From positions 1,674,001 through 1,738,000 of the forward strand of contig CAWDDW010000003.1 in NCBI GenBank assembly GCA_963801185.1: a stretch of DNA of 64,000 bases, given 5' to 3'. Both the position numbers and the translations under genes were made by a program. Of the stretch, positions 54,162-63,668 are shown piece by piece. How positions within the stretch are numbered: position 1 is the first letter of the stretch; each line of letters opens with the position of its first letter. The notes under the pieces are model-generated. The model ran no database searches, was not told the origin of the DNA, and saw only the letters and a program-made list of their open reading frames with translations. The DNA is from Palsa-601 sp963801185. GTDB lineage: Bacteria > Actinomycetota > Acidimicrobiia > Acidimicrobiales > Bog-793.

Positions 54162-56531
54162 GTGCAACTGACGCGCGACGAGGGACGCAGGTGGAGGTGG
54201 GCTGCATGCGCCTGTGCCCTCTTCGTCGGCGCGTTCGGGCTGATCGTCTTCTTCAACCCGGCCGGGCTGCGCTTCACCACGTGGGTCGACGACCTTGGCA
54301 CTCTGATGGTGGCCACAGCGGCTGCCGTTGCATCCGCGTTGAAGGCCAGGCGTGTCTCAGGTCGCCAGCGCACCGGATGGATCTGGCTGACCGCGGCCGG
54401 AGTCTCTTGGGCGATCGGGGAGGGAATCTGGTCGTGGTATGCCCTCGTCCTCTCCGAGCCCGTACCTTCGCCCTCACTCGCCGATCTGTTCTACCTCCTT
54501 GGCAGCGTTCCGCTCGCCGCGGTCGGGATCCTCTTGTTGGGATCCAATCGAGGCGAGCTCACGAGGGCGCTCAGGTACGCCCTCGATGGCCTGATCATGG
54601 TCAGCGCGCTTTTGTTCGTCAGCTGGTCGACCGCTCTCGGCGTCGTCTACCGGGTCGGCGGGGGCAGCTTGCTCGTTCGCGTCGTCGACCTCTCATATCC
54701 CGTCACCGACATCGTCCTCACGACCGCCGCACTGGCGGCGCTCTCGCGAACACGAGGCGGGCGGAGGCGCGAGCTCGGCCTGATCGGCGCCGGCGTCCTC
54801 GCCTTCGCCGTGGCCGACAGCGCGTTCACGTACCTCTCCTACACGAACACCTACGGCAACGGCAATGTCTTCGACACCGCCTACATCGCCGGCTACCTCC
54901 TCATCCTTCTTGCCGCGCTCGTGCCCGAGGGAAGCCGGTCCGAGCCCGCGAATCTCCATGCCGTCTCTGTCGGACAGACGCTGCTGCCTTATGTCCCGCT
55001 CGCCTTCGCCGTGGCGATAGCGGTCGGCAAGGCTGTCACCGGCGCGCGCTTCGATGCTCTGCTCGTCGCGACCGGCGCGGTGACCGTGACGCTCGTCCTC
55101 GTCCGACAGTGGCTCACCGTTGTCGAGAACGCCCGACTGGGCCTGCGCCTCGAGGCGTCGATGGTCGACCTGCGAGCCAGCGAGCGAGAGATGGCGCACC
55201 AGGCCTCGCATGACTCCCTCACCGGGCTCGCCAATCGCGTGCTCTTCGCTGACCGGGTCGACCAGGCTCTCGCCCGCCAGCGCCGTCACGGCGGAGTTGT
55301 CGCCGTGATGGTCTGCGACCTCGACGAGTTCAAGTCGGTCAACGACACCCTCGGCCACATGATCGGCGACGAGCTGTTGCGAGTCGTAGCCGAGAGGCTG
55401 GTCGCGTGTGTCCGCCAGGAGGACACCGTGGCCCGCCTGGGAGGCGACGAATTCGGCGTGCTGCTCGAGAGCCTCAACCGGCCGGACACCTCCATCGAAG
55501 CGGCTACACGGCTCAATCGGGCCGTGCGTCCGGAGTGCATCATCGGGGGGAATCGCGTGACGACGACGGTGAGCATCGGCGTGACCCTCGTCGCCGACGG
55601 AAGCGAGACGGCGGACGAGCTGCTGCGAGACGCCGATGTAGCCATGTACGAGGCCAAGAACGCCGGCCGCGACCGGTGCTGTGTGTACGAGAGCCGCATG
55701 TTGACCGATGCATTCGCCCGCCTCGCCGTCAGGAGCGACCTCGCTCAGCTGCTCGAGCACCCTGAGCAGCTCGATACGCACTACCAGCCGATCGTCGACA
55801 TCGTGACCGGAGAAGTCGTGAGCGTCGAGGTGCTAGCGCGTTGGAGCCATCCCGAGCGAGGCCTCCTCTTCCCTGATGCGTTCATACCTCAGGCCGAGGC
55901 GACGGGCGCCATCGTCGCTCTCGGCGCGCTCGTGCTACGGAGCGCCTGCGCGCAGCTGGCACTCTGGCGCCGGTCGGGTGGACGCTGCCCTGGCGTCTCA
56001 GTGAACATGTCGGCACGCCAACTCCACGACGCCCGACTCCTCGACACGGTCCGGAGTGCCCTCGAGGAAAACGACCTGCCGGCTACGTGCCTGACGCTCG
56101 AGATCACAGAGAGCGTCCTGTTGAGGGACTTCGACGTGGCGGTGGAGAGGCTCTTTGCTCTGAAGGACCTCGGCGTGAAGATCGCCGTCGACGACTTCGG
56201 CACCGGCTACTCCTCTTTCGAGTACCTGCGCCGCTTGCCGGTTGACATCTTGAAGATCGACCGCGCCTTCACGCGGGATATCGAGAGCGACGTGAAATCT
56301 GCCGTCCTCGTCGACTTGATGAATCAGCTGGCGCACACCTTCGGGCTGCTCAGCGTTGTCGAAGGCGTAGAAACGATTGGCCAGATGCGCACGATCCAAC
56401 TTCTCGCGTGCGACCAGGCGCAGGGCTACCTGCTCGCGAAGCCAGCGCCGGCCGTGGAGATCCTGCCCCTGCTCGAAGGCAATGCTCTGTCCGAGTTGGC
56501 ATCGCGGGCGCGGTCGAGCCCCGTCGGCTGA
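54162..56531 (+). CDS. membrane-bound diguanylate cyclase/phosphodiesterase (GGDEF-EAL)
   Basis: From GTG 54162 the 789-residue protein has about nine membrane segments in residues 10-330. A GGDEF domain follows (HDSLTGLANRVLFADR; active site RLGGDEFGVLL, canonical) at residues 345-505. Then comes an EAL domain (EVLARWSHPERG, LEITESVLL, VDDFGTGYSSFEYL, LKIDRAFTRD, VEGVET) to about residue 775. The EAL motif reads EVL, which keeps the metal-binding Glu. Both active sites look complete, so it could make and break cyclic di-GMP in response to a membrane signal. It is divergent from the S10 gene; 139 bases lie between. Confidence 0.9.
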   Translation: MQLTRDEGRRWRWAACACALFVGAFGLIVFFNPAGLRFTTWVDDLGTLMVATAAAVASALKARRVSGRQRTGWIWLTAAGVSWAIGEGIWSWYALVLSEPVPSPSLADLFYLLGSVPLAAVGILLLGSNRGELTRALRYALDGLIMVSALLFVSWSTALGVVYRVGGGSLLVRVVDLSYPVTDIVLTTAALAALSRTRGGRRRELGLIGAGVLAFAVADSAFTYLSYTNTYGNGNVFDTAYIAGYLLILLAALVPEGSRSEPANLHAVSVGQTLLPYVPLAFAVAIAVGKAVTGARFDALLVATGAVTVTLVLVRQWLTVVENARLGLRLEASMVDLRASEREMAHQASHDSLTGLANRVLFADRVDQALARQRRHGGVVAVMVCDLDEFKSVNDTLGHMIGDELLRVVAERLVACVRQEDTVARLGGDEFGVLLESLNRPDTSIEAATRLNRAVRPECIIGGNRVTTTVSIGVTLVADGSETADELLRDADVAMYEAKNAGRDRCCVYESRMLTDAFARLAVRSDLAQLLEHPEQLDTHYQPIVDIVTGEVVSVEVLARWSHPERGLLFPDAFIPQAEATGAIVALGALVLRSACAQLALWRRSGGRCPGVSVNMSARQLHDARLLDTVRSALEENDLPATCLTLEITESVLLRDFDVAVERLFALKDLGVKIAVDDFGTGYSSFEYLRRLPVDILKIDRAFTRDIESDVKSAVLVDLMNQLAHTFGLLSVVEGVETIGQMRTIQLLACDQAQGYLLAKPAPAVEILPLLEGNALSELASRARSSPVG

Positions 56532-56576
56532 CGGACCAGGTGCCTCCCGTTCAACCTTCCTTCAACCCTGCTGGCG

Positions 56577-56617
56577 GATCCTCCTATCACTGACCAATCC
56601 GATCGTCTAGGAGGATC
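56577..56617 (+). promoter_or_regulatory. Shine-Dalgarno-sequestering inverted repeat
   Basis: GATCCTCCTA (56577-56586) and TAGGAGGATC (56608-56617) are perfect inverted repeats of ten bases, around a 21-base loop. The right arm contains AGGAGG, the ribosome binding site of the gene starting at 56622. Folding would hide it. This could be an RNA thermometer or a site for another factor, by inference. The left arm follows the GGDEF-EAL stop by 46 bases. Confidence 0.6.
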
Positions 56618-56621
56618 GACA

Positions 56622-57224
56622 ATGAAGCGCTACATCGCAGCCCTCGCAACCGGTGTTTTCGTCCTCAGTGGAGCAGGCGTCGCCATGGCGGCGTCGGGAA
56701 CACCTGAGATCGACGAGGCGAACGCCACCATCGCACTCAAGGCAGCAAAGACTTTCGTGCCCACCGGCTGTGCCGGCGAGGACGGCGTCTCGTACGTGAC
56801 GTACCGAGGCAGCTGGCTAGGCGGGGAGACCGACGGGACGCCAGGTTCCACCGACTACAACCTGACCGGAGCCCTCAGTGTCAAGAACATCGTCTGGACG
56901 ATCAATCTGCAGACACAGCGGGGCGTGCTGAAGGGGAAGGCCGATCTCGTTGGCACACCCGCCGCCGGCGGCAACGCCGCCAACGTCTACGTCGGCCCGC
57001 TCACGCTCGTGACCCAAGGTCTTCCGACCGCCGGCACCGACGCGACGGTGACGGCGCGAGGCTGGCTCAATGCTGCCACCTACACGAACGGCAAGGCAGA
57101 TGGCGGCAGCATCCTCGCCAACGTGGAGTTCAGGATAGCTGGGGGCTTCTCGGCGACAGGCGAGTTCGGCGCCTCGATGGGCTTCCCCGACTACTCAGTC
57201 GCGACGAACAACAAGGTCTGCTGA
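56622..57224 (+). CDS. secreted protein of unknown family
   Basis: ATG 56622 with AGGAGG eight bases before. The 200-residue product has a clear signal peptide (MKRYIAALATGVFVLSGAGVAMAAS, cleavage near AMAAS). A beta-rich body follows: VSYVTYRGSWLGGE, TDYNLTGALSVKN, VWTINLQTQRGVLKGK, ANVEFRIAGGF. Two Cys stand near the start and end of the mature protein (TGCAGE, NKVC). No family is recognised. Its expression may be limited by the hairpin that covers its ribosome binding site. Confidence 0.65.
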   Translation: MKRYIAALATGVFVLSGAGVAMAASGTPEIDEANATIALKAAKTFVPTGCAGEDGVSYVTYRGSWLGGETDGTPGSTDYNLTGALSVKNIVWTINLQTQRGVLKGKADLVGTPAAGGNAANVYVGPLTLVTQGLPTAGTDATVTARGWLNAATYTNGKADGGSILANVEFRIAGGFSATGEFGASMGFPDYSVATNNKVC

Positions 57225-57241
57225 CCAGGCTCACTCAGCCG

Positions 57242-57270
57242 GTCCCGCGCCCTTTCGGGGGGCGCGGGAC
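57242..57270 (+). terminator. GC-rich terminator-like hairpin
   Basis: GTCCCGCGCCC (57242-57252) pairs with GGGCGCGGGAC (57260-57270), an eleven-base stem and seven-base loop. It lies 18 bases after the stop of the gene at 56622 and between convergent genes, so it may serve both strands. There is no T-run. Confidence 0.6.
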
Positions 57271-57310
57271 TTGGCGCGTCTGTCCACATGACGGGCGTGG
57301 CCGAGTCCGT

Positions 57311-58094
57311 TCACGGACCTCCGACCTTCGGATCGCCGGGCGGGATCAGGAGCACTTTGAATACCTTCGAGGCACTGACCGCCACCGATTGGACGCACGG
57401 GACCTTCGCCTGTCCAGAGGACTGGCACGTCGGGAGTGCACCGCTCTTCACCGTCTTCCCGGCCGTGTCGGCGAACGCCACGGTGGACGAGAAGCAAGTC
57501 GTGGTCAGCTGGGTGGGGTGCGTGGTCGTGTACCTGAGCGTCACGGTCAGGTTGCCGGAGAACCCGGAGTCGGTCACTGCCGCCGCAGGCGCGACCTGCG
57601 GCTCGCAATTGGCGATCTTGAGCGGCCCGACGAACAGATCTACGTCGGCTTGCGCAGAGCCGATCGGTCCTGTCGCCTGCAGCAGCTGGAACTTGCCGAC
57701 GTTCTTCACTGACTTCGTGCACTGAGCGCTCGATGGTGAGCACTGGAACAGCTGGAGCGTGCCGGTGGCGCTGGCCTTCTGACCCTGGGAGTCGGCCTCG
57801 ACCAGAGTCGGTTGGAAGGTCGACGCCGAGGGATAGGTGTGCGAGACCGTGCGGGTCTTTGTCTCCTTCGACTTGCCATCGCCGAATGTCCACTCGTAAG
57901 AGACGACCGGTGCCGGGAAGTCGACAGAGCTCGCTATGAACGTGACCGTGAGGGCTCGATGGGCGGGGTTTATCGAGAAGCTCGGCTGTCGGGTCCCCCG
58001 CTGCGCCGACCGGGGCGATTCCGGGCCCGATCACGGCTGCGACGGCCGTGGCGAGCACCAGGACTACTACAGAAACGTCCCGTCGGACACCCAT
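57311..58094 (-). CDS. secreted PKD-domain protein (frameshifted)
   Basis: ATG 58094 follows AAGGGAG. A signal segment (VSVVVLVLATAVAAVIG, then APVGAAGDPT) is followed by a shift near 57980; the other frame carries a PKD domain (VVSYEWTFGDGKSKET, VSHTYPSAS) and then a beta domain with Cys in LFQCSPS and TCFSST to TGA at 57311. The rejoined protein has about 260 residues. PKD domains bind surfaces and polysaccharide; the function is otherwise unknown. Confidence 0.6.
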
Positions 58095-58151
58095 GACCTG
58101 CTCCCTTCCGGCGTTACATCCTGCGGGCATTGGAGCACGTCTTTGCCCGGA

Positions 58152-61115
58152 CTACAACCCCCCGGCCAAATGGAGCACTCCGGTGAGCGGGAGGCGTCGC
58201 CCGTCTTCCAAGAGCTCGTCGAGCCGGTCGCCCAGCGCTGCCTGAAGGCCTGTCAACACGTCCTCGCTCAACGCCGTCTCGATCCTTTCAGGCTGCTCGC
58301 CGAGCTCGTCGAAAAGGGCAGAAGAGGCGCCGAGCAGGATCGCCGCATCCGACTCCCTCCCGGTGGATGTGAACACGGCCGAGATTCCGAGGAGTGCGTA
58401 CGCGACGAGCGACCGTTGACCGGTCCGCCTCGCCGCATTTAGGGCGCCGACGAAGCCGCGCTCGGCCGCCCTTCGGTCGCCGCCCAGGCAGGTGGCGAGG
58501 CCGACGCCGTACTCGAGAAACGGGAGCAGTGCTGCGTCCCTCACCGCCTCGGCCAACGAGAGCGCTTCACTGAACCGCTGCCGGGCCGCCCCGTGGTCTC
58601 CCTGCTCGAGGTCGAGGATTGCGAGATTGTTGAGCGCGCTCGCCTGGCCGAGGCTGTCCATCGCGGCACGGCAGTAACGCAAGGACTCGGCATAGTCGGC
58701 GCGGGCGGCTACCGGGTCCTCGAGCTGCGACGTGGCGGCCCGCACCTCGTAGGCACGGGCGAGCAGGTGGGTCTCGCCGCTCACCTCCGCCGCGTCGACC
58801 GCCTGCCCCGCCAGCACGGCGGCGGAGCCGTGCTCTCCGCGGCGGTCCGCCACCCAGGCCATCGTGCGAAGGGCGTCCGCCATGAGCGCCGGTCTGCCCA
58901 ACTTCTGGGCGATGCCGAGCGCCTCCTCGAGGTATCGCTGAGCAAGCGCGGTCTCGCCCCGCCGGAACATCAGGTAACCGGCAGCAGCAAGCGCCGCGCC
59001 GCGAGCCGGAGTCTCCGGTGTGGCGTCCCGCCGTTCGAGCGCCGTCTGCAGCAGGTCCACCTCGTCGCCGTAGAAGCCCCGGCTGTTCCAGAACCTGCTC
59101 ATCGCCGCCCCGTAACGCAGCGCCTCCTCGGGCATGTCCGGCGCCCCGATGAGCGTCGTGAAAGCGGAGCGAAGGTTGTCGTGGTCGGACTCGAGCCGTG
59201 CGCGCCACTCGAGCTGGCGCGCCCCGGAGAAATGGGGACGGGCGACCTCCGCCAGCTGAAGGAAATGGAGGGCGTGGGCGCGTCGGGCGCTTTGCAGCTC
59301 GGGCTGTGAGAGCTTCCCGGCGGCGTACTCGCGCACCGTCTCGAGCATTCGGTACCGAGCGGTGACGCCACTCGTGTCGACCTGGAGAAGGCTCTTGTCG
59401 ACGAGGGACGCGATCACGTCGAGCACATCGGGTCTGCCGAGGTGCTCGCACGGGACGACTGCTTCTGCAGCCACGAGCTCGAAGCCGCCGGCGAAGACCG
59501 CCAGGCGTCTCAGTGCGGCCCGTTCCCGTTCGTCGAGGAGGTTGTAGGACCAGTCGATCAACGACTCGAGCGTCTGCTGGCGCGCGGGAGAGGTGCGTGC
59601 TCCGAGGCTGAGGAGCTTGAACCGGTCGTCGAGGCGAGCCTCGATGTCGGCTACCGACATTGTCCTCATCCGGGCGGCGGCCAGCTCCAGCGCGAGCGGG
59701 ATGCCGTCGAGCCGGATGCAGACCGAGGCTACGGCGGCCGCGTTGGCCGGATCGAGGGTGAAGTCGGCGTGCTGGTGATGGGCTCGTTCGAGGAAGAGAC
59801 GGACCGACTCGTACTCCTCGATGTCCTCCATGCCGCTCCCTGTGGATGGGACAGACATCGAGGGGACGCGGTAGACGACCTCACCGACGACTCGCAGTGG
59901 TGACCGGCTGGTGGCGAGAAGCGTGAGGCCCGGTGCTTCTCGGAGCAACGCGGCCGCCACGGCGGCGGCAGCGTCCACCAAGTGCTCGCAGTTGTCGAGG
60001 ACGACGAGATTGGTCCCCGAGGCCAGCCGGTCGGCCACCGCCGTCGCCAGCTCGACTCCGGCCTGATCGGTGCAACCGATGGCGACGGCCAGCTCCCGGA
60101 GGACGTCCGCCGGGTCCTCGAGCGGGGCCAGTTCGCAGAGCCACAGGCCGTCGTAGCGAGCCTCGGCGTCCGCCGCCGCCCGGAAGGCAAGGCGCGTCTT
60201 GCCGGTCCCGCCGGCACCCGTGAGGGTGACGAGGCGGGACCCCTCCAGCAAGGCCTTCACCTTGGCCAGCTCCACAGGGCGCGGAATGAAGCTCGTGAGC
60301 TCGGCCGGGAGATTGCTGGTCCGCTGCCCGAGCGTGGGCGGGGACGCGAGGCCGGCAGATCCGGCCGCCGCCGGTTCGAGATCCTGGCGGAGGATCGCAC
60401 CTTCGAGGACCACGAGCTCCCGGCTTGGTGCGATGCCGAGCTCGTTACCGAGGATCTCCCGCAAGCGCTGATATGCCCGCAAGGCGTCCGCCTGCCGGCC
60501 GCTCCTGTAGAGCGCGGTGATCAGCTTGGCCCACAGCGCCTCACGCAGCGGGTGCTCGCTCACGGCGGTCTCGGCGTCAGCCACGACCTCGTGGGTCTCG
60601 CCGGCGCCCAGCCGAGCCTCCAGCCAGCCCTCCAGCGCGGCTGCTCTCATCTCCTCGAGGCGGACCGCCTCAGGCTCGCCCCAACTTGTGTGGGCGACCT
60701 CTTCCAGGGCGGGGCCCCTCCAGCGGGAAAGGCCGCGCCCGAGGGCCACGGCAGCCCCACTGGTGTCACCCGCTCGAAGCAGGTCCAGACCGGTGGCGGC
60801 GTCGCTCTCGAAGAGGAAGACGTCGAGCTCGTCGGGCGCGACGGAGAGCAGATAGGCACCTTCGCGGTTGACGAGCCTGTCGCTGCCGAGCGCTCGCCGG
60901 AGCAGCGAGACGTGGCTCTTCAGCGTTGATGCGGCGCTGGCCGGGAGCTCCCCCTCCCAGAGGTCCTCCCGGAGGCGCTCGACGGGCACCGGCCGGTTGG
61001 CCGCAACGAGCAGCCGGGCGAGCAGGCGCCGGCGCACCGCCCCGTGGATCTCTATCTCTCCCGTCTCGCCCGTGACCGTCGTCGGTCCGAGGAGTCCGAA
61101 CGAGATAGCGCTCAT
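58152..61115 (-). CDS. AfsR/SARP-type regulator with BTAD, NB-ARC and TPR domains
   Basis: The 987-residue protein begins with an OmpR-type DNA-binding domain (EIHGAVRRRLLARLL, LKSHVSLLRRALG). The BTAD domain follows to about residue 245, then a STAND ATPase (Walker A TGAGGTGKTRLAF, Walker B NLVVLDNCEHLVD, later LATSRSPL), and a TPR-rich half with Ala/Leu helices ending LHLAGGL. AfsR-type regulators turn on secondary-metabolite or membrane-stress genes. It is divergent from the His-rich secreted gene at 61317 and is followed by the convergent-oriented PKD gene; target genes cannot be told from sequence. Confidence 0.9.
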   Translation of the reverse strand: MSAISFGLLGPTTVTGETGEIEIHGAVRRRLLARLLVAANRPVPVERLREDLWEGELPASAASTLKSHVSLLRRALGSDRLVNREGAYLLSVAPDELDVFLFESDAATGLDLLRAGDTSGAAVALGRGLSRWRGPALEEVAHTSWGEPEAVRLEEMRAAALEGWLEARLGAGETHEVVADAETAVSEHPLREALWAKLITALYRSGRQADALRAYQRLREILGNELGIAPSRELVVLEGAILRQDLEPAAAGSAGLASPPTLGQRTSNLPAELTSFIPRPVELAKVKALLEGSRLVTLTGAGGTGKTRLAFRAAADAEARYDGLWLCELAPLEDPADVLRELAVAIGCTDQAGVELATAVADRLASGTNLVVLDNCEHLVDAAAAVAAALLREAPGLTLLATSRSPLRVVGEVVYRVPSMSVPSTGSGMEDIEEYESVRLFLERAHHQHADFTLDPANAAAVASVCIRLDGIPLALELAAARMRTMSVADIEARLDDRFKLLSLGARTSPARQQTLESLIDWSYNLLDERERAALRRLAVFAGGFELVAAEAVVPCEHLGRPDVLDVIASLVDKSLLQVDTSGVTARYRMLETVREYAAGKLSQPELQSARRAHALHFLQLAEVARPHFSGARQLEWRARLESDHDNLRSAFTTLIGAPDMPEEALRYGAAMSRFWNSRGFYGDEVDLLQTALERRDATPETPARGAALAAAGYLMFRRGETALAQRYLEEALGIAQKLGRPALMADALRTMAWVADRRGEHGSAAVLAGQAVDAAEVSGETHLLARAYEVRAATSQLEDPVAARADYAESLRYCRAAMDSLGQASALNNLAILDLEQGDHGAARQRFSEALSLAEAVRDAALLPFLEYGVGLATCLGGDRRAAERGFVGALNAARRTGQRSLVAYALLGISAVFTSTGRESDAAILLGASSALFDELGEQPERIETALSEDVLTGLQAALGDRLDELLEDGRRLPLTGVLHLAGGL

Positions 61116-61251
61116 CGCAACCCTACGCGGGATCGCATGCTCCCTCCAGGCAGCTATTTCACCACGTCGAGAGGGTAACAGCCGACTCTCGGATCGGCGG
61201 GGAGCTGCTCGTCAATCTGTCCGCGAGCGACCGGCCACTTGGATGATCGGC

Positions 61252-61272
61252 GACAGATGACTATTGTCTGTC
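61252..61272. promoter_or_regulatory. inverted repeat in a divergent promoter region
   Basis: GACAGA (61252-61257) and TCTGTC (61267-61272), perfect six-base arms around nine bases. It lies between the divergent AfsR-type gene and the His-rich gene, 45 bases before the start at 61317. It may be an operator; no regulator can be named. Confidence 0.3.
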
Positions 61273-61316
61273 TCAATCGGCGGCCCAGTGCCCAACCGGG
61301 AGAGGAAGGACGCACC

Positions 61317-61556
61317 ATGGCAATCAACCTCAGACGTCTCGGCATCGGCGTGGCGAGCCTCGCGATCGCCGGAGGAACCATCGCTCTCGGCTCAGTTGCG
61401 GCGGAGGCGGCAGGTGCTCAGGTGGCTCACGGAGGCTACGGCTACCACCACCATCATCATCATGGCGGTGGCTGCCATGGCGGCGGGACTACCACGACCA
61501 CCTCCACCACGACGGCTCCAACTACTACGACCACAACGGGTCCGCCGAACGGCTAG
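61317..61556 (+). CDS. small secreted His6- and Thr-rich protein
   Basis: ATG 61317 after GAGAGGAAGG. A 79-residue product: a signal peptide (LGIGVASLAIAGGTIALG, cleavage near VAAEA), then GGYGYHHHHHHGGGCHGGG, then a tail of Thr (TTTTTSTTTAPTTTTTTG). Six His in a row plus Cys-His suggest binding of Ni, Zn or Cu outside the cell. The Thr tail resembles the linker of the cupredoxin lipoprotein 2 kb downstream. Short and of biased composition, but the signal peptide and ribosome binding site are convincing. Confidence 0.65.
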   Translation: MAINLRRLGIGVASLAIAGGTIALGSVAAEAAGAQVAHGGYGYHHHHHHGGGCHGGGTTTTTSTTTAPTTTTTTGPPNG

Positions 61557-61609
61557 GCGTTCGGGCAGCCGAAGTCAGCTGCCGCATCCGTTGTAAGTAC
61601 GCTCGGCCA

Positions 61610-63097
61610 ATGCCGACGCTCGCAGAACCTTGGGTATACGCGTGGCCGCAATCAGTTGTGGCCGGTGACTTGGTGGCGCTGCGGGCGGCCGGGCCGCCGG
61701 GCGCGGCGGATTCCGCATCTACCGAGTCGGTCGGCGCCACGAGCGCGTCTGGTCAGGGGCCATCGCGCTCGAGCCTCACGAGCTGCCCGACAATGCGGCT
61801 GCGCAGGGATGTCCCTGGCCCGACAGCGTGACGATCGAGGTGCCATCGGCGTGGCGCAGCGGCTACTACGAAGTGAGCCTACGCACGGGGGCAGGCTTCC
61901 GGCACGAGGCGGTCGGCTTCTTCGTGGTGCGGGCAACCGAGCCCGACCCGACGCTGTCCGGTACTCGTGCTCACGACGAACACCTGGAACGCCTACAACG
62001 ACTTCGGCGGGAGAAACCTCTACTCCCGCGGCACTCAAGTCTCCTTCTCACGACCGCTCGCCCCCGGGTACCTCCGCAAGCCTGACGGTCCCGGCAGCCG
62101 CGTCGCGGTCGTCGATGCGCCGGACCACGCCATGCGGGCGCACGGAACGTACTTGAGAGATCACTGTTTCTCGAACTGGGCCGGTTCCGCCGGCTGGCCG
62201 AACGCCGAGCTCCCATTCGTGCGCTGGGCCGAGGAGTGCGGCTACGAGCTCGACTACGCCATCAACGCGGACCTCGAGCTCGTGCCCGGGCTGCTCGAGG
62301 GACGGCGGCTCTATCTGTCGGTGGGCCACGACGAGTACTGGTCGTCGGAGATGCGCGACGCCGTCGAGTCGTTCGTCGCCGGTGGTGGGAACGCTGCTTT
62401 CTTGTCGGGGAACACGAGTTTCTGGCAGGTGCGACTCGAGGACGACGGGGCGACGATGATCGGCTACAAGGACCAGTTCGCAAAGGACCCGGTGTACGGC
62501 ACGGATCGGCAACACCTCTTGACATCGATGTGGTCCGATCACCTCATAGGACGACCGGAGAACCAGATGACCGGGGTGACCTTCTCGCGGGGCGGGTACC
62601 ACCGCATCGGTCGTGCCGTCGGGAGCGGCGCCGGTGGGTACACGGTCTACCGGCCCGATCACTGGGTGTTCGACGGCACCGAGACGGTGTACGGCGATGT
62701 CATCGGCGCCGGGGCCGTGACGGTCGGCTACGAGTGCGACGGCTGTGACTTCACGATGCGCGACGGCCTGCCCTACCCGACGGGAAGCGACGGCACGCCT
62801 GCGGATTTCGAGATCCTCGGAATGGCGCCGGCCCGCCCGTTCGGCCGGGACAACTCGCCCCGAGGGGTGCCCGAGGGCGCACGCTCGGAGTGCGAGTTCA
62901 TCGCGTGGCGGGTGCTCGGGAGCGAGACGCCCGAGGACGTGGCTAGATTCGAGCACGGGCACGCCATGATGGGCGTGCACCAGCCGGGCGGGACCGTCTT
63001 CACGGCGGGCACGACGGAGTGGGCCTGGGGCCTTGCGAACAAGGACTCGACGATCGAGCGCATCACCCGCAACCTGCTCGACCGGCTCTCGGTCTGA
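61610..63097 (+). CDS. N,N-dimethylformamidase beta-subunit-like protein (two frameshifts)
   Basis: The rejoined product has about 495 residues. It starts MPTLAEPWVYAWPQSVV at 61610, shifts near 61700 to GFRIYRVGRHERVWSG, and again near 61960 to VLTTNTWNAYNDFGG. It then runs cleanly to 63097 with YELDYAINADLEL, LSVGHDEYWSSEMRD, GGGNAAFLSGNTSFW and HQPGGTVFTAGTTEWAW. This matches the large, C-terminal domain of the DMFase beta subunit, an amidohydrolase with iron at its centre in known enzymes. No alpha-subunit gene is nearby, so the reaction is uncertain; many actinobacteria keep such a gene alone. Confidence 0.7.
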
Positions 63098-63119
63098 CGG
63101 CGGCGCAAGGCCGGCCGCC

Positions 63120-63668
63120 TCAGCCGGTGACGATGATCGTCCCTTTCATGAACGTGTGGATCGTGCAGTGGTACCGGTACGTGCCGGCCTTGGTGAAGGT
63201 GAAGCTGTAGGAAGCACCCGGCTTGATGGGGCCGGAGTCGAACGTGCCGTCGATCGCCGTCCAGGTGTGTGTCACCCCGTCGTGGTTGACGACGGTGACG
63301 ACCGTTCCGACCTTGATCCTGATCGTCATCGGCTTGAACATGAAGTTGTCGATTGTGATCGTGACCTGCGGGGCCACCGTGGTCGTCGACGGCGCGGCAG
63401 TAGGGGTGGTCGTGGTCCGCGCCATGGTGCTCGTGGTGGTGGAAGTGCTCGAAGAGGTCGTCGTGCTCGTGGTCGTCGGTGCCGCCGTTGAGGTTGACGT
63501 CGATGAGGCTGTTGAGGACGTGCTGCTCGAAGTGGCCGGCAGCAAGGTCGTGGAGGAGCGGTGCGTGGTCGGGCTCGACGAGGGAGAGGTGCTCCCGCAG
63601 CCCGAGAGCGAGGCCGCGAGCATGCCGGCACCAACCACTACCGCTGCTGTGCTTGCAAGCGCTCGCAT
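63120..63668 (-). CDS. lipoprotein cupredoxin (plastocyanin-like)
   Basis: ATG 63668, with AAGGGAC upstream. A signal peptide ends in the lipobox LSGCGS. About 60 residues of Ser/Thr linker follow, then a type-1 copper domain: VTITIDNFMFKP, GVTHTW with the first His, and TYRYHCTIHTFMKG with Cys, His and Met. These four ligands complete the blue-copper site. The protein should sit on the outer face of the membrane and carry electrons or bind copper. It converges with the DMFase-like gene with 22 bases between. Confidence 0.85.
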   Translation of the reverse strand: MRALASTAAVVVGAGMLAASLSGCGSTSPSSSPTTHRSSTTLLPATSSSTSSTASSTSTSTAAPTTTSTTTSSSTSTTTSTMARTTTTPTAAPSTTTVAPQVTITIDNFMFKPMTIRIKVGTVVTVVNHDGVTHTWTAIDGTFDSGPIKPGASYSFTFTKAGTYRYHCTIHTFMKGTIIVTG

